Below are positions 8,428-16,761 of a stretch of 64,000 nucleotides of DNA, piece by piece (positions within the stretch are counted from its first letter, which is position 1; every line of letters begins with the position of its first letter). The notes below the pieces were generated by a model. That model saw nothing but the letters and a program-made list of their open reading frames with translations. It did not search any database and was not told the origin of the DNA. This DNA comes from Bacteroidota bacterium (GTDB lineage: Bacteria > Bacteroidota > Bacteroidia > NS11-12g > UBA9320): assembly GCA_002746305.1 (NCBI GenBank), contig NVWV01000001.1, positions 124,001 to 188,000 of the forward strand, in the 5' to 3' direction. A program made the translations under genes and the position numbers.

Positions 8428-8953
8428 TCTATTTGAGGCAGTAAATATAAGATTATATGTGAGTTGAGATGGCCAGTGTAGTTTTAGGAAAAGTCTTAAA
8501 ATTAGACTGAATTCTCAAAAAGAATCAAAATTCCCAAAATACGAAGTTGTTCCCTTATGTGAATGTATGATCGTAACTGTCTGTATGATAGTATCTTAAG
8601 TATGTTTTTCGGTGATCTTGGCACACATGGCACTTGGATTGTATTTATAGAAGTGAGATTACGTTCTCTTGAAATTTGAAATAACACCATCCTCGCTTCG
8701 GCGAGAATATATAAAAAAGTTGATTTAATACTTAACAACAACTACTAACACGTCGGTTGATTACCGACAACCCACAGGTTGATTACCTGTACGGTCGGAG
8801 TGATGACTGACCAATTATGTTTTTTTTATTTGTAATTTAACCATTACGTCTTATGAATTAAGCCTTCGGAGTGATGACTGGAGGCTTTTTTATTATGCTT
8901 TTTTTTACCTCTTAAATAGATTTAGTTTTTATAAAATCTATTCTACAAGTACC
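8428..8953. other. Gene-free intergenic region with ordered hairpins
   Basis: 526 bp without a convincing gene between the nucleoside transporter and icmF. The left part (8428-8690) shows nothing recognisable. The right part (8692-8890) carries a UUCG-type hairpin and two pairs of hairpins with constant loops, annotated separately. Short in-frame peptides can be read from the ATGs inside the hairpin loops, but there is no sign they are translated. Confidence 0.7.
8692..8890 (+). ncRNA. Candidate structured RNA: array of five hairpins, two loop families
   Basis: In order: CTCGC-TTCG-GCGAG (8692-8705); GTCGGT-TGATT-ACCGAC (8752-8768); ACAGGT-TGATT-ACCTGT (8774-8790); GGTCGG-AGTGATGA-CTGACC (8793-8812); and an AGCCTTCGG stem with loop AGTGATGA and CTGGAGGCT (8861-8886), followed by a T-run. 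Hairpins two and three share the loop TGATT closed by GGT/ACC but differ, with compensation, in the outer stem. Hairpins four and five share AGTGATGA closed by CGG/CTG, again with compensated outer stems. The last hairpin is terminator-like. This is seen directly; transcription is inferred. Confidence 0.45.
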
Positions 8954-8985
8954 TTGACCACAAGCCATGGTATGGCGTATCTTTG
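8954..8985 (+). promoter_or_regulatory. icmF promoter
   Basis: TTG at 8954-8956, 21-bp spacer and TATCTTTG at 8978-8985, an exact -7 match. Both elements lie inside the frame that stays open upstream of ATG 9005, so the longer reading (TTG 8954 or ATG 8972) would begin upstream of its own transcript. Confidence 0.6.
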
Positions 8986-9004
8986 CAAAATCCGAAATAC
9001 AAGT

Positions 9005-12000
9005 ATGCAAGAACAAGATCCATACATTCCCCAACATAAAGTACGAATAGTAACTGCGGCCTCATTGTTTGATGGACATGATGCAGCAATTAATGTGATG
9101 CGTCGTATCATACAGGCCACTGGATGTGAGGTAATACACCTAGGACATGATAGAAGTGCAGAAGAGGTGGTGAACACTGCAATACAAGAAGATGCCAACG
9201 CTATTGCTATGACCAGCTATCAAGGTGGTCACAATGAGTATTTCAAATATATGCGTGATCTTCTTGTAGAAAAAGGAGCTGGACATATCAAGCTTTTTGG
9301 TGGTGGAGGGGGAACAATACTACCCTCAGAAATTGCAGTATTAGAAGATTATGGGATTTCTAAAATTTATCATCCTGATGATGGCCGTTCTATGGGCTTA
9401 CAGGGCATGATTAATGATCTGATAAAAAGATCCGATTTTGCGACAGGGCAAAACCTAAATGGGGAAGTTCAAGATTTTAGGAAAGGAAATAAAATGGCAA
9501 TTGCCAGAGTAATATCTGGTGCAGAAAATTTTCCAGAAGAGAATAAAGATCTACTTGAAGGCATTAAAACTGAAGCTAAAGGAATTGCAACACCAGTTCT
9601 AGGTATTACAGGTACAGGTGGTGCAGGAAAGAGTAGTTTGGTAGATGAATTGGTAAGACGTTTCTTAGTTGATTTTCCTGAGAAAAAAATTGCCATAATC
9701 TCTGTAGATCCAAGTAAAAGAAAGACAGGTGGTGCTCTCTTGGGTGATAGGATTCGAATGAATAGCATACGCAATGAACGGGTATACATGCGTTCATTGG
9801 CAACTCGTCAAGCCAATTTAGCCTTATCTGCTCATATTGATACTGCTAAAGATATTTTGAAAGTAGCGGGATATGATTTCATTATTTTGGAAACTTCTGG
9901 AATAGGACAAAGTGATACTGAAATTACGGATCACAGTGATGTGAGTCTTTATGTGATGACTCCAGAATACGGAGCAGCGACTCAATTGGAAAAGATTGAT
10001 ATGCTGGACTTTGCCGATGTTATTTCATTGAACAAGTTTGATAAACGTGGTGCTTTGGACGCATTGAGAGATGTGAAAAAACAGTTTCAACGCAATCATA
10101 AGTTATTCGATCAAGATCCAAATGAGATGCCTGTTTTTGGTACGATTGCTAGTCAATTCAATGATCCTGGAGTTAATGCTCTGTATGCAACTTTGATGAA
10201 TACCATAAAGGAAAAGACAGGGGCAGACCTATCTACTACCTTTAATGCCAATCAAGAATTGAGCGAAAAGATCTACATCATTCCTCCTAAACGAGTTCGC
10301 TACCTTAGTGAGATTGCTGAAAATAATAGAGGGTATGACAAATGGGCAAAAGAGCAAAGTGCTATAGCTCAGAAGTTATATAGTATTAAGAAAACCATTA
10401 CTACAATTGGTGAAACGGAGGTAACTGATAGAGATAGAATTATCAAAGATCTGGAAGAAACATACACCAAAGTAGCTTTGGACTTTGATCCGAAACTACA
10501 GGTAGTACTAGACGGATGGGAAGAAGTAAAAGAGTCATATGCCAATGATATTTATACCTACCTCGTTCGGAATAGAGAAATAAGAGTGGAGACCAAAACC
10601 ATTTCACTTTCACATCAAAAAATAAGCAAGGTATCGCTGCCTAAGTATGAAGCTTGGGGCGATGTGTTGCAATGGAATTTACAAGAAAATGTACCTGGTA
10701 AATTTCCGTTTACAGCGGGTATTTACCCATTCAAACGTCAAGGTGAGGATCCTACGAGAATGTTTGCTGGAGAAGGTGGACCTGAGCGGACTAACAAGCG
10801 TTTTCATTACTTGAGTAGTAGCATGCCAGCCAAACGTTTGAGTACAGCTTTTGATTCAGTGACCTTATACGGTAATGACCCTGACCCTAGACCAGATATT
10901 TATGGTAAAATAGGAAATGCTGGTGTAAGTATCTGCTGCTTGGATGATGCCAAGAAATTATATTCTGGTTTTGATTTAGCCAATCCGATGACTTCGGTAA
11001 GTATGACCATTAACGGTCCTGCACCTATGTTATTAGGCTATTTTATGAATGCAGCTATCGATCAGCAGTGTGAGAAGTATATTCAAGAAAATGGACTGGA
11101 AGCGGATGTTAAAAAGAAGATAGATACCTATTTTAAAGGAAGAGGAGTAGAACAACCTCAATACAATGGTGAACTGCCAGAGGGAAATGACGGTTTGGGA
11201 TTAATGCTTTTGGGACTTACAGGCGATAAGGTATTGCCTACTGAAGTTTATAATGAAATCAAAGCTGCGACTCTTAAACAAGTACGTGGAACGGTACAAG
11301 CAGATATTTTGAAAGAAGATCAAGCACAAAACACCTGTATCTTCTCTACGGAGTTTGCTTTGAGACTAATGGGTGATGTACAACAGTATTTTACAGATAA
11401 TGGAGTACGAAACTTCTATTCGGTTAGTATTTCAGGTTATCATATCGCGGAAGCTGGTGCCAACCCAATTACGCAGTTAGCGTTTACTTTGGCCAACGGT
11501 TTTACCTACGTAGAATACTACCTCAGTAGAGGAATGGATATCAATGATTTTGGACCTAATTTATCATTCTTTTTTAGTAATGGTACAGATCCAGAGTATG
11601 CGGTAATAGGCCGTGTTGCTCGTAAGATTTGGGCAAAGGCGATGAAACTCAAGTATGGGGCTAATGAACGGAGTCAAATGTTAAAGTACCACATTCAAAC
11701 CAGTGGTAGGAGTTTACACGCTCAGGAAATAGATTTTAACGATATCAGAACTACTTTACAGGCATTGTATGCGATATATGATAACTGCAACTCGCTGCAT
11801 ACCAATGCGTATGATGAAGCGATTACAACTCCTACAGAAGAGAGTGTACGTCGTGCTGTAGCGATACAATTAATTATCAATAAGGAACTCGGATTAGCAA
11901 AAAATGAAAACCCAATGCAAGGTTCGTTTATCACCGAAGAGTTGACGGATTTGGTAGAAGAAGCGGTACTTCTGGAATTTGATAAAATTACAGATCGGGG

Positions 12001-12385
12001 AGGTGTACTTGGTGCTATGGAAACCATGTATCAACGTTCAAAAATTCAAGAAGAAAGTTTGTATTATGAGACCTTGAAACACAATGGAGATTTTCCGATT
12101 ATAGGTGTAAATACGTTCTTAAGTAGCAAAGGTTCTCCAACGGTATTGCCCAAAGAAGTGATTCGTGCTACAGAAGAAGAAAAACAATTTCAGATCACTA
12201 CATTGAAAAATCTGAATAAGTGTTACGAGGATGAAAGTTCTAAAGAATTGCAAGGTGTACAACAAGTTGCCTTACGCAATGAAAATATGTTTGAAGCTTT
12301 GATGGAAGTATGTAAGGTTTGTTCACTTGGACAGATTACAAACGCCTTGTTTGAAGTAGGTGGTCAGTATAGAAGGAATATGTAA
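9005..12385 (+). CDS. icmF: Fused isobutyryl-CoA-type mutase IcmF (B12 domain, G-protein chaperone, mutase)
   Basis: 1126 residues from ATG 9005, preceded by its promoter. Domain order is that of IcmF: B12-binding domain at about 10-135 ([34 protein letters not shown]); MeaB-like GTPase at about 195-450 (Walker [34 protein letters not shown]); large TIM-barrel mutase at about 560-1100 ([48 protein letters not shown]). The family interconverts acyl-CoAs such as isobutyryl- and butyryl-CoA using adenosylcobalamin, with the GTPase loading and protecting the cofactor. The pocket segment reads TAGIYPFKR, whereas IcmF sequences I recall have Phe where this has Tyr, so substrate preference is uncertain. 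Monocistronic, followed by a terminator-like hairpin. Confidence 0.93.
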   Translation: MQEQDPYIPQHKVRIVTAASLFDGHDAAINVMRRIIQATGCEVIHLGHDRSAEEVVNTAIQEDANAIAMTSYQGGHNEYFKYMRDLLVEKGAGHIKLFGGGGGTILPSEIAVLEDYGISKIYHPDDGRSMGLQGMINDLIKRSDFATGQNLNGEVQDFRKGNKMAIARVISGAENFPEENKDLLEGIKTEAKGIATPVLGITGTGGAGKSSLVDELVRRFLVDFPEKKIAIISVDPSKRKTGGALLGDRIRMNSIRNERVYMRSLATRQANLALSAHIDTAKDILKVAGYDFIILETSGIGQSDTEITDHSDVSLYVMTPEYGAATQLEKIDMLDFADVISLNKFDKRGALDALRDVKKQFQRNHKLFDQDPNEMPVFGTIASQFNDPGVNALYATLMNTIKEKTGADLSTTFNANQELSEKIYIIPPKRVRYLSEIAENNRGYDKWAKEQSAIAQKLYSIKKTITTIGETEVTDRDRIIKDLEETYTKVALDFDPKLQVVLDGWEEVKESYANDIYTYLVRNREIRVETKTISLSHQKISKVSLPKYEAWGDVLQWNLQENVPGKFPFTAGIYPFKRQGEDPTRMFAGEGGPERTNKRFHYLSSSMPAKRLSTAFDSVTLYGNDPDPRPDIYGKIGNAGVSICCLDDAKKLYSGFDLANPMTSVSMTINGPAPMLLGYFMNAAIDQQCEKYIQENGLEADVKKKIDTYFKGRGVEQPQYNGELPEGNDGLGLMLLGLTGDKVLPTEVYNEIKAATLKQVRGTVQADILKEDQAQNTCIFSTEFALRLMGDVQQYFTDNGVRNFYSVSISGYHIAEAGANPITQLAFTLANGFTYVEYYLSRGMDINDFGPNLSFFFSNGTDPEYAVIGRVARKIWAKAMKLKYGANERSQMLKYHIQTSGRSLHAQEIDFNDIRTTLQALYAIYDNCNSLHTNAYDEAITTPTEESVRRAVAIQLIINKELGLAKNENPMQGSFITEELTDLVEEAVLLEFDKITDRGGVLGAMETMYQRSKIQEESLYYETLKHNGDFPIIGVNTFLSSKGSPTVLPKEVIRATEEEKQFQITTLKNLNKCYEDESSKELQGVQQVALRNENMFEALMEVCKVCSLGQITNALFEVGGQYRRNM

Positions 12386-12397
12386 GGTATTTGTGTG

Positions 12398-12423
12398 TTT
12401 TGTTCGTGGGGACACGAACAAAA
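12398..12423. terminator. Bidirectional hairpin between icmF and a secreted protein gene
   Basis: Perfect 11-bp stem TTTTGTTCGTG/CACGAACAAAA with GGGA loop, flanked by T and A runs. It lies between convergent genes and suits both. Its core recurs at 13959-13981 (see repeat entry). Confidence 0.8.
12401..12422. repeat. Flanking repeat, left copy (TGTTCGT...ACACGAACAAA)
   Basis: TGTTCGT, a 4-bp centre, then ACACGAACAAA. The same 7-bp and 11-bp arms with a 5-bp centre occur at 13959-13981, in the same orientation, at the other side of the secreted protein/RAYT block. Confidence 0.5.
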
Positions 12424-12435
12424 TCTGATTGATGT

Positions 12436-13179
12436 CTAATATTCGGTCCCCTCTTCGTCAATATGTGCAGTTTTTCCATCGGGTTTTATGCATCTAGCTA
12501 AATAATACTCAAACGGAGAGATGTCAAGATATTTGGGTTCTACAATGTTATAAAGACCTACTAAATTATTTTTGTGAGTAGTTAGTACAGGATAAGTAAA
12601 GTCTATTTTATCATAGGTTTTTCCTTTGCTTGTAAGAGTACCATATTGTTTTCCTTTCTTGTAGATAATAGTTTCTGGACTTGTAGTCGGACTGTAACCG
12701 TAGGTGTAGTTGCTTGTATATTGAAATTCCTGTTTACCATTTATTAAATAGAGACTGTCTACATTACTTTTAGAAAGTGTCGTAATAGTATCTGGTGATT
12801 CTTTTCCTTCATAATTGAAGAATGTTTCCTTTTGAATTACATAAAAGAAATCTTTAGTCTCTTTTATGTTTAAAGTGTAATGAGGAACAGTTCCACAAAC
12901 CCAAAGATAGGCTTGTATACTGTCAACTCGGTCACCTGAATCGTTTAAATAATAAAGATTCTGATCAGTATCTAGTACTTGGTAATTAATACTTAAAGAC
13001 TTTAAAAAAATAATTTTCTTATTTTTTTCTTTCGTTTTGACGTTTGTTAATGTATGTGTGTTAGAGGTTTTACACTTTTCTAAAACGAGCTTATTGGAAT
13101 TGTAAACTATTGAATCTATGCTTTGGGCAAAGGAACTAAATCGTATTAACATTAATGCTAAAATTAAGGAGATTCTCAT
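12436..13179 (-). CDS. Secreted protein with degenerate WG-like repeats
   Basis: 247 residues with a signal peptide (MRISLILALMLIRFSSFAQ). I do not recognise a defined family. Several segments resemble weak WG/beta repeat units: KQYGTLTSKGKTYDKIDF, NLVGLYNIVEPKYLDISP and KPDGKTAHIDEEG. Cysteines are few (KCKTS, VCGTV, ARCIK). Probably periplasmic or outer-membrane associated. It sits inside a small block bounded by related repeats at 12401 and 13959, together with the RAYT gene, so it may have moved with that block. A WG-repeat protein also occurs at 28727. Confidence 0.6.
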   Translation of the reverse strand: MRISLILALMLIRFSSFAQSIDSIVYNSNKLVLEKCKTSNTHTLTNVKTKEKNKKIIFLKSLSINYQVLDTDQNLYYLNDSGDRVDSIQAYLWVCGTVPHYTLNIKETKDFFYVIQKETFFNYEGKESPDTITTLSKSNVDSLYLINGKQEFQYTSNYTYGYSPTTSPETIIYKKGKQYGTLTSKGKTYDKIDFTYPVLTTHKNNLVGLYNIVEPKYLDISPFEYYLARCIKPDGKTAHIDEEGTEY

Positions 13180-13210
13180 TATTCAAAAATACTCGATTAC
13201 TTTAATTTGG

Positions 13211-13243
13211 CCCCTCTGGGGTCTCCGGCACGGGACCCCAGAG
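13211..13243. repeat. REP-like palindrome 3' of the RAYT gene
   Basis: Stem CTCTGGGGTC/GACCCCAGAG with a 10-base centre (TCCGGCACGG). The portion CCCCTCTGGGGTCTC then CGGCA resembles the minus strand of the 42-bp direct repeats at 13855-13940, so the transposase gene is flanked by related elements in opposite orientation. It ends 5 bp from the RAYT stop codon and could also terminate transcription. Confidence 0.6.
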
Positions 13244-13248
13244 TTTCG

Positions 13249-13815
13249 CTAGCAGTAGATCTCTCGATAATCTGTTATCCATTTGTTCTCAGTTTCTTTC
13301 TCATAGAAGGCCGCCGAAGAGTGAGCATATAGAGTGTAGTCATCTGCTAAATGCCATCTGCCTTGGCACGGATTACGATGTATATAGTCTAACTTTACAT
13401 TTAGCATATCTGTACTTAGTATTTCTATAGCATCAAATGAATCTTTGAAAACCTTATGTTTCTGGCCTTTATTCTTTTCTCTGTTAGAAGTACTTGTAAA
13501 TAATTCCTGCAAAATTTCTTCTTTTTCCAACTTCTCCAGATTTGCTATAATAGCATATGCTATAAATCGTTTGCCATTGGCTATTATCTGATTGAGATTC
13601 TTGGAGCAATCTATAGGTATATGAAATAGTCCGTGAAAATGATTAGGCATTATCACATATCCTGAAACTTTAACATCTATAGTCTTTAGGTAATCGAACC
13701 ACCTATAAAATGCGGAGTACGCATCAGCCTCTGAAATGAGAGAATGCCACTTGTAACACGTAAACGTAACAAAGTAGGATGTATTTACTTCATTATGAGT
13801 TGTTCGAATTGACAT
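13249..13815 (-). mobile_element. REP-associated tyrosine transposase (RAYT, Y1 HUH family)
   Basis: 188 residues. The HUH motif is in VIMPNHFHGLFHI (about residues 55-67), and the candidate catalytic tyrosine is in KLDYIHRNPCQGRWHL (about 140-155), with DDYTLYAHSSAAFY after it, the standard C-terminal pattern of single-domain RAYTs. RAYTs are domesticated relatives of IS200/IS605 transposases that act on single-stranded REP hairpins. Here related GC-rich palindromes flank the gene on both sides (13211-13243 and 13855-13940), as expected for a RAYT with its own REPs. The frame is intact and the key residues present, so it may be active. Confidence 0.88.
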
Positions 13816-13854
13816 TTTAACAAAGCTAAGAGGTTAAGACAATAATTCTGCTCT

Positions 13855-13940
13855 AGGATTCTTTGATGTCCTCTGCCGAGAGACCCCAAAGGGGTTTAAG
13901 GATTCTTTGATGTCCTCTGCCGAGAGACCCCAAAGGGGTT
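13855..13940. repeat. Two perfect 42-bp direct repeats (REP-like) 5' of RAYT
   Basis: Identical 42-bp units at 13855-13896 and 13899-13940, spaced by 2 bp. Each has two short hairpins: CTCT-GCCG-AGAG and ACCCC-AAA-GGGGT. They read on the strand opposite to the related palindrome on the other side of the RAYT gene. These are probably the REP substrates of the adjacent transposase. Confidence 0.7.
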
Positions 13941-13958
13941 GAAATGCTTATTGGAATC

Positions 13959-13981
13959 TGTTCGTATACAACACGAACAAA
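13959..13981. repeat. Flanking repeat, right copy (TGTTCGT...ACACGAACAAA)
   Basis: Same arms as 12401-12422 with a different centre (ATACA). The two copies bracket a 1.5-kb block of two genes plus REP-like repeats. Confidence 0.5.
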
Positions 13982-14242
13982 CCAACCTGTTTTTTAAGAT
14001 TTTAAATCAAACGAAAAGGAGTGAACTTTCGTCCACTCCCTCTCTTTTTGATTTAGAATAGGCTAGTTAATAATGCTTTCTACTGCTAGAAGCTAAACTT
14101 ACCCATTATATTGTTTAAGACGTGACTATTGTATTTGGTCACTAATTTTTTTAGGCTCAGTCATAAGCGTAGAATCTGATTCTAAAACATGATTTACCTT
14201 GTCATTTTATCAGAAAGACGTTGTAAAAAGGCGTTTCTATTG
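13982..14242. other. Intergenic region with two terminator-like hairpins
   Basis: No gene seen. Two hairpins followed by T-runs on the + strand: GGAGTG (14018-14023) with CACTCC (14034-14039), and GTGAC (14122-14126) with GTCAC (14138-14142). No + strand gene precedes them, so their role is unclear. Confidence 0.4.
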
Positions 14243-14524
14243 TTAAATATTTAACATCTTTCGGAGTTCTTGAATGTAGTTCTGTAAAGCTTCTTTCCCA
14301 GTTTCCGTTAGTCTACACTCTGTCAGCGGGTAATTATTTTTAAACCTTTTTTTGATTTTAATGTAATCTGCAGCCTCCAATTTTTTAAGCTGAACGCTGA
14401 GGTTCCCTTTGGTAGATTCGGTAACTTCAATAAGTGCATTAAAACTGGCCCATTCTATGTCATTGGCCAAGAAACTGACTATGGCCAATCTCAATTCTTG
14501 GTGAAGGAGAGTATCAAGCTTCAT
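14243..14524 (-). CDS. Winged-helix transcriptional regulator (HTH_34/MarR-like)
   Basis: 93 residues, a single winged-helix domain: QELRLAIVSFLAN, FNALIEVTESTKGNLSVQLKKLEAADYI (recognition helix near 38-50) and wing KKRFKNNYPLTECRLTETGKEAL. Small proteins of this type, related to MarR/ArsR, usually repress their own operon. It overlaps the upstream membrane protein gene by 11 bp, so the two are translationally coupled. The likely operator is the palindrome at 15121-15138 upstream of the membrane protein gene. No metal-binding cysteines are visible, so metal sensing is unlikely; the effector is unknown. Confidence 0.85.
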   Translation of the reverse strand: MKLDTLLHQELRLAIVSFLANDIEWASFNALIEVTESTKGNLSVQLKKLEAADYIKIKKRFKNNYPLTECRLTETGKEALQNYIQELRKMLNI

Positions 14525-15077
14525 TAATCTCTTTTTTTCTTAGGATAAGTCCTGGAATGACGTAACCCAAAACTAAGCTAATCGCATAAATAATGCTGAT
14601 GTTAACGTCAGTAACTACAAATCCGCAGATGATAGCTCCTATCCAAAGGGCAATTCCTCCCAACATTAAGGGCTTGAATCGAGATATCCCTCCACTTGCA
14701 AATGTGGCTAAACCTGCAAGAGCAAGAACCAGAGCATGTGGGTGTATGTGATTAACAACTGTAAAGGTGATTACAAAAGCGAGAGTGATCATGAAGGAGC
14801 TCCATATGTAAGAAGAAACCAAATCAGTTGTTGTATTTACCTCTGATTTTTTGCCTTCCCTATAACCATAGATTCCGGATATAACTCCGCCTAGAGTCCC
14901 TGAAATAGGCCATATTTGCCAAAAAATAATATTGTTACTGGCACAGTAGTATTCGACGATAGAGACTGTTGCCATGATGATTCCCCATAGAATATAGTAG
15001 AATGAGTTTCGTTGTTGTGACTTTCTACTGGCCTGTACCATGGCTTCTATGATTTCAAGTTGTTTTTCTGTTTGCAT
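14514..15077 (-). CDS. Multi-pass membrane protein paired with a regulator
   Basis: 187 residues with about five or six predicted membrane helices between residues 25 and 180 (for example FYYILWGIIMATVSIVEYY, MITLAFVITFTVVNHI, AISLVLGYVIPGLIL) and a charged cytoplasmic N-terminus (EKQLEIIEAMVQASRKSQQ). No catalytic motif is recognised. Bacteroidota often pair such a protein with a small winged-helix regulator, as here by an 11-bp overlap. It may be the signal source or target of that regulator, but this is inference from linkage only. Confidence 0.7.
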   Translation of the reverse strand: MQTEKQLEIIEAMVQASRKSQQRNSFYYILWGIIMATVSIVEYYCASNNIIFWQIWPISGTLGGVISGIYGYREGKKSEVNTTTDLVSSYIWSSFMITLAFVITFTVVNHIHPHALVLALAGLATFASGGISRFKPLMLGGIALWIGAIICGFVVTDVNISIIYAISLVLGYVIPGLILRKKEINEA

Positions 15078-15080
15078 ACT

Positions 15081-15147
15081 GATTGAATGATTGTAATTGA
15101 ATGATTGTAATTGAATGCAAACATAAACTAGTTTATGTTGTAAACTA
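15081..15147 (-). promoter_or_regulatory. Promoter with overlapping palindromic operator and 14-bp tandem repeat
   Basis: Reading leftward, the -7 box is TATGTTTG (15125-15118). It overlaps the perfect 18-bp palindrome ACATAAACTAGTTTATGT (15121-15138), and a further half-site TAAACTA lies at 15141-15147, giving three TAAACTA-type half-sites. Downstream in the presumed leader, ATTGAATGATTGTA repeats in tandem at 15083-15110 with a partial third unit. The placement fits autorepression by the winged-helix regulator of this operon. Confidence 0.6.
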
Positions 15148-15244
15148 AATTGTTGAGTTTATTTCTTGTGAATGAGCCTCATAACAACCCTGTATATTCA
15201 GTAAGCCTTGGACCCTACTTTAAATTTTTAAAATCCAGAAATAA

Positions 15245-15273
15245 AAAACCTTCCCAATGAATAGGAAGGTTTT
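15245..15273 (-). terminator. Terminator downstream of rtcB
   Basis: 10-bp perfect stem AAAACCTTCC/GGAAGGTTTT with a 9-base loop, and a T-run on the minus strand after the stem. It lies 80 bp beyond the rtcB stop codon. Confidence 0.75.
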
Positions 15274-15304
15274 CAGTAAAGAGAGTTTAAAAAGAATCCA
15301 TCCT

Positions 15305-15324
15305 TATATCTCATTTGAGATATA
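15305..15324. repeat. CTCATTTGAG-type palindrome downstream of rtcB
   Basis: TATATCTCATTTGAGATATA, 9-bp arms around TT. The core CTCAAATGAG (or its complement) recurs at 19172, 54214 and 60056, each time inside a longer palindrome with different arms. Confidence 0.5.
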
Positions 15325-15353
15325 ATATTGAACTGGAGCCTACTTCAACACAA

Positions 15354-16757
15354 TTATTCTTTTGACATTCTTACAATTTTAGGTGTGAAACTTCCGAGAA
15401 CATCTACCAAATCCTGCTGGTATGACATCACAGTATCGATGTTTTTATAAGCCATAGGTGCTTCATCAACACCGCCACCAATGAGTTCGACACCGTGGTC
15501 CTTAAGGACTTTTTTCATGGCATCCTTTGCAATTCCTTGCTTTGCTGCTCTTCTGCTCATAAGCCTGCCTGCACCATGGCTTGCTGAGTTTATACTTTGC
15601 ACGTTACCGCGACCTTTTACAATGTATCCTGGAGCAGTCATACTACCAGGGATTACTCCAAGTACTCCTTCTCCTGCTGGTGTTGCTCCTTTACGATGCA
15701 CTATAGCTTCTGTACCATCACTCAGTACCTCTTTCCAAGCGAAGTTGTGATGATTTTCAACTACTGTTTTTGCTTGTAGCTTCATTATCTTAGCTATTCG
15801 TTTGTGGATGTCGTGATGGCAAGCTGATGCATAATCTCCAGCGAGATTCATTGCTAACCAATACTCTATTCCTTCTTCACTTTTCAAGTCTAACCAAGCT
15901 AAGTTTCTTACACCTTTTGGTAAGTGGCTCTGATTTTTTGCCAATTCGGTATAGTGTTTAGCTATGGTAGCACCTAGTCCCCTGGAGCCAGAGTGGGAGA
16001 GGAGTCCTAGATATTCACCTTTTTTGAGATTCAAGTCTTTAGAATCTTCTGGAATTTTAACGATTCCAAATTCTACAAAGTGATTTCCTCCTCCAGAACT
16101 TCCTAGTTGCATAGCTGCTTTCTTCTGTAGCCTTTTTAGCATTGGAATTTCGGCAAATAATGAACTGTCTATTACTTCCGAACGATTGGGCTTATCATGC
16201 GTTTCTCGCAACCCAAACTTTGTGTGTTCCTTCAATATTCTTTTAAGTTCATCTCTTCGAGTATGTAGTATCTTGGGATCATCTCGGTAAATACTGAGAC
16301 ACATCCTACATCCAATGTCAACACCAACTCCATATGGGATAACGGCATTATTAGTCGCAAGTACTCCACCTATTGGTAGTCCATAACCGTAATGTGAATC
16401 AGGCATAAGAGCCCCATCCAATACCACTGGTAACTTCATGGCTTGGTACATTTGATGCTTGGCATTTTTATCAATATTCTCATCTCCAAATACAGTAAAG
16501 GGTCTTGCTGCAGTGAGAGAGAGTTCATCAAAAACCTCTTCTTTTTGAGGGATTAGGTAGTCCGCTAATTGTCCTAAGTGCTCATCAGTTGTGAATTTTT
16601 CAGGTGCTTTTAGTACTTCTGCAATCAGTTTAAGCTTCCTATCAAAGTTTGCGTGTTTATAGTGTTTTTTGAGGATGTCAATAGACATACTTATTGCTAT
16701 ACTATCACTAGTCCCAAGCTTTTTTATATGGTTACCTCGTATTTTTCTTTGTTTCAT
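15354..16757 (-). CDS. rtcB: RtcB family RNA-splicing ligase
   Basis: 467 residues, full length. RtcB joins RNA 2',3'-cyclic phosphate (or 3'-phosphate) ends to 5'-OH ends using GTP and Mn2+. Visible motifs: YGVGVDIGCRM with the metal-binding Cys (about 145), QLGSSGGGNHFVEFG (about 225-240), LLSHSGSRGLG (about 260), ENHHNFAW (about 330), VHRKGATPAGEG (about 350) and SINSASHGAGRLMSR with the histidine that takes GMP (about 390). It follows the uncharacterised gene at 16762 with a 4-bp gap, so both are expressed together. No archease or PrfH gene is nearby. A dedicated RNA-repair role is likely. Confidence 0.95.
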   Translation of the reverse strand: MKQRKIRGNHIKKLGTSDSIAISMSIDILKKHYKHANFDRKLKLIAEVLKAPEKFTTDEHLGQLADYLIPQKEEVFDELSLTAARPFTVFGDENIDKNAKHQMYQAMKLPVVLDGALMPDSHYGYGLPIGGVLATNNAVIPYGVGVDIGCRMCLSIYRDDPKILHTRRDELKRILKEHTKFGLRETHDKPNRSEVIDSSLFAEIPMLKRLQKKAAMQLGSSGGGNHFVEFGIVKIPEDSKDLNLKKGEYLGLLSHSGSRGLGATIAKHYTELAKNQSHLPKGVRNLAWLDLKSEEGIEYWLAMNLAGDYASACHHDIHKRIAKIMKLQAKTVVENHHNFAWKEVLSDGTEAIVHRKGATPAGEGVLGVIPGSMTAPGYIVKGRGNVQSINSASHGAGRLMSRRAAKQGIAKDAMKKVLKDHGVELIGGGVDEAPMAYKNIDTVMSYQQDLVDVLGSFTPKIVRMSKE

Positions 16758-16761
16758 TTTT

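Noticed and set aside
8802..8930. Possible leader peptides starting at the ATGs in the AGTGATGA hairpin loops
   Set aside because: Both begin ATGACT, but the GGAG in front is only 2 bp from the ATG and the peptides (10-13 residues) share nothing beyond the loop; hairpin structure explains the conservation better.
8428..8953. Cobalamin riboswitch in front of icmF
   Set aside because: No B12-box or core helices were recognised, and the icmF promoter lies downstream of the hairpins.
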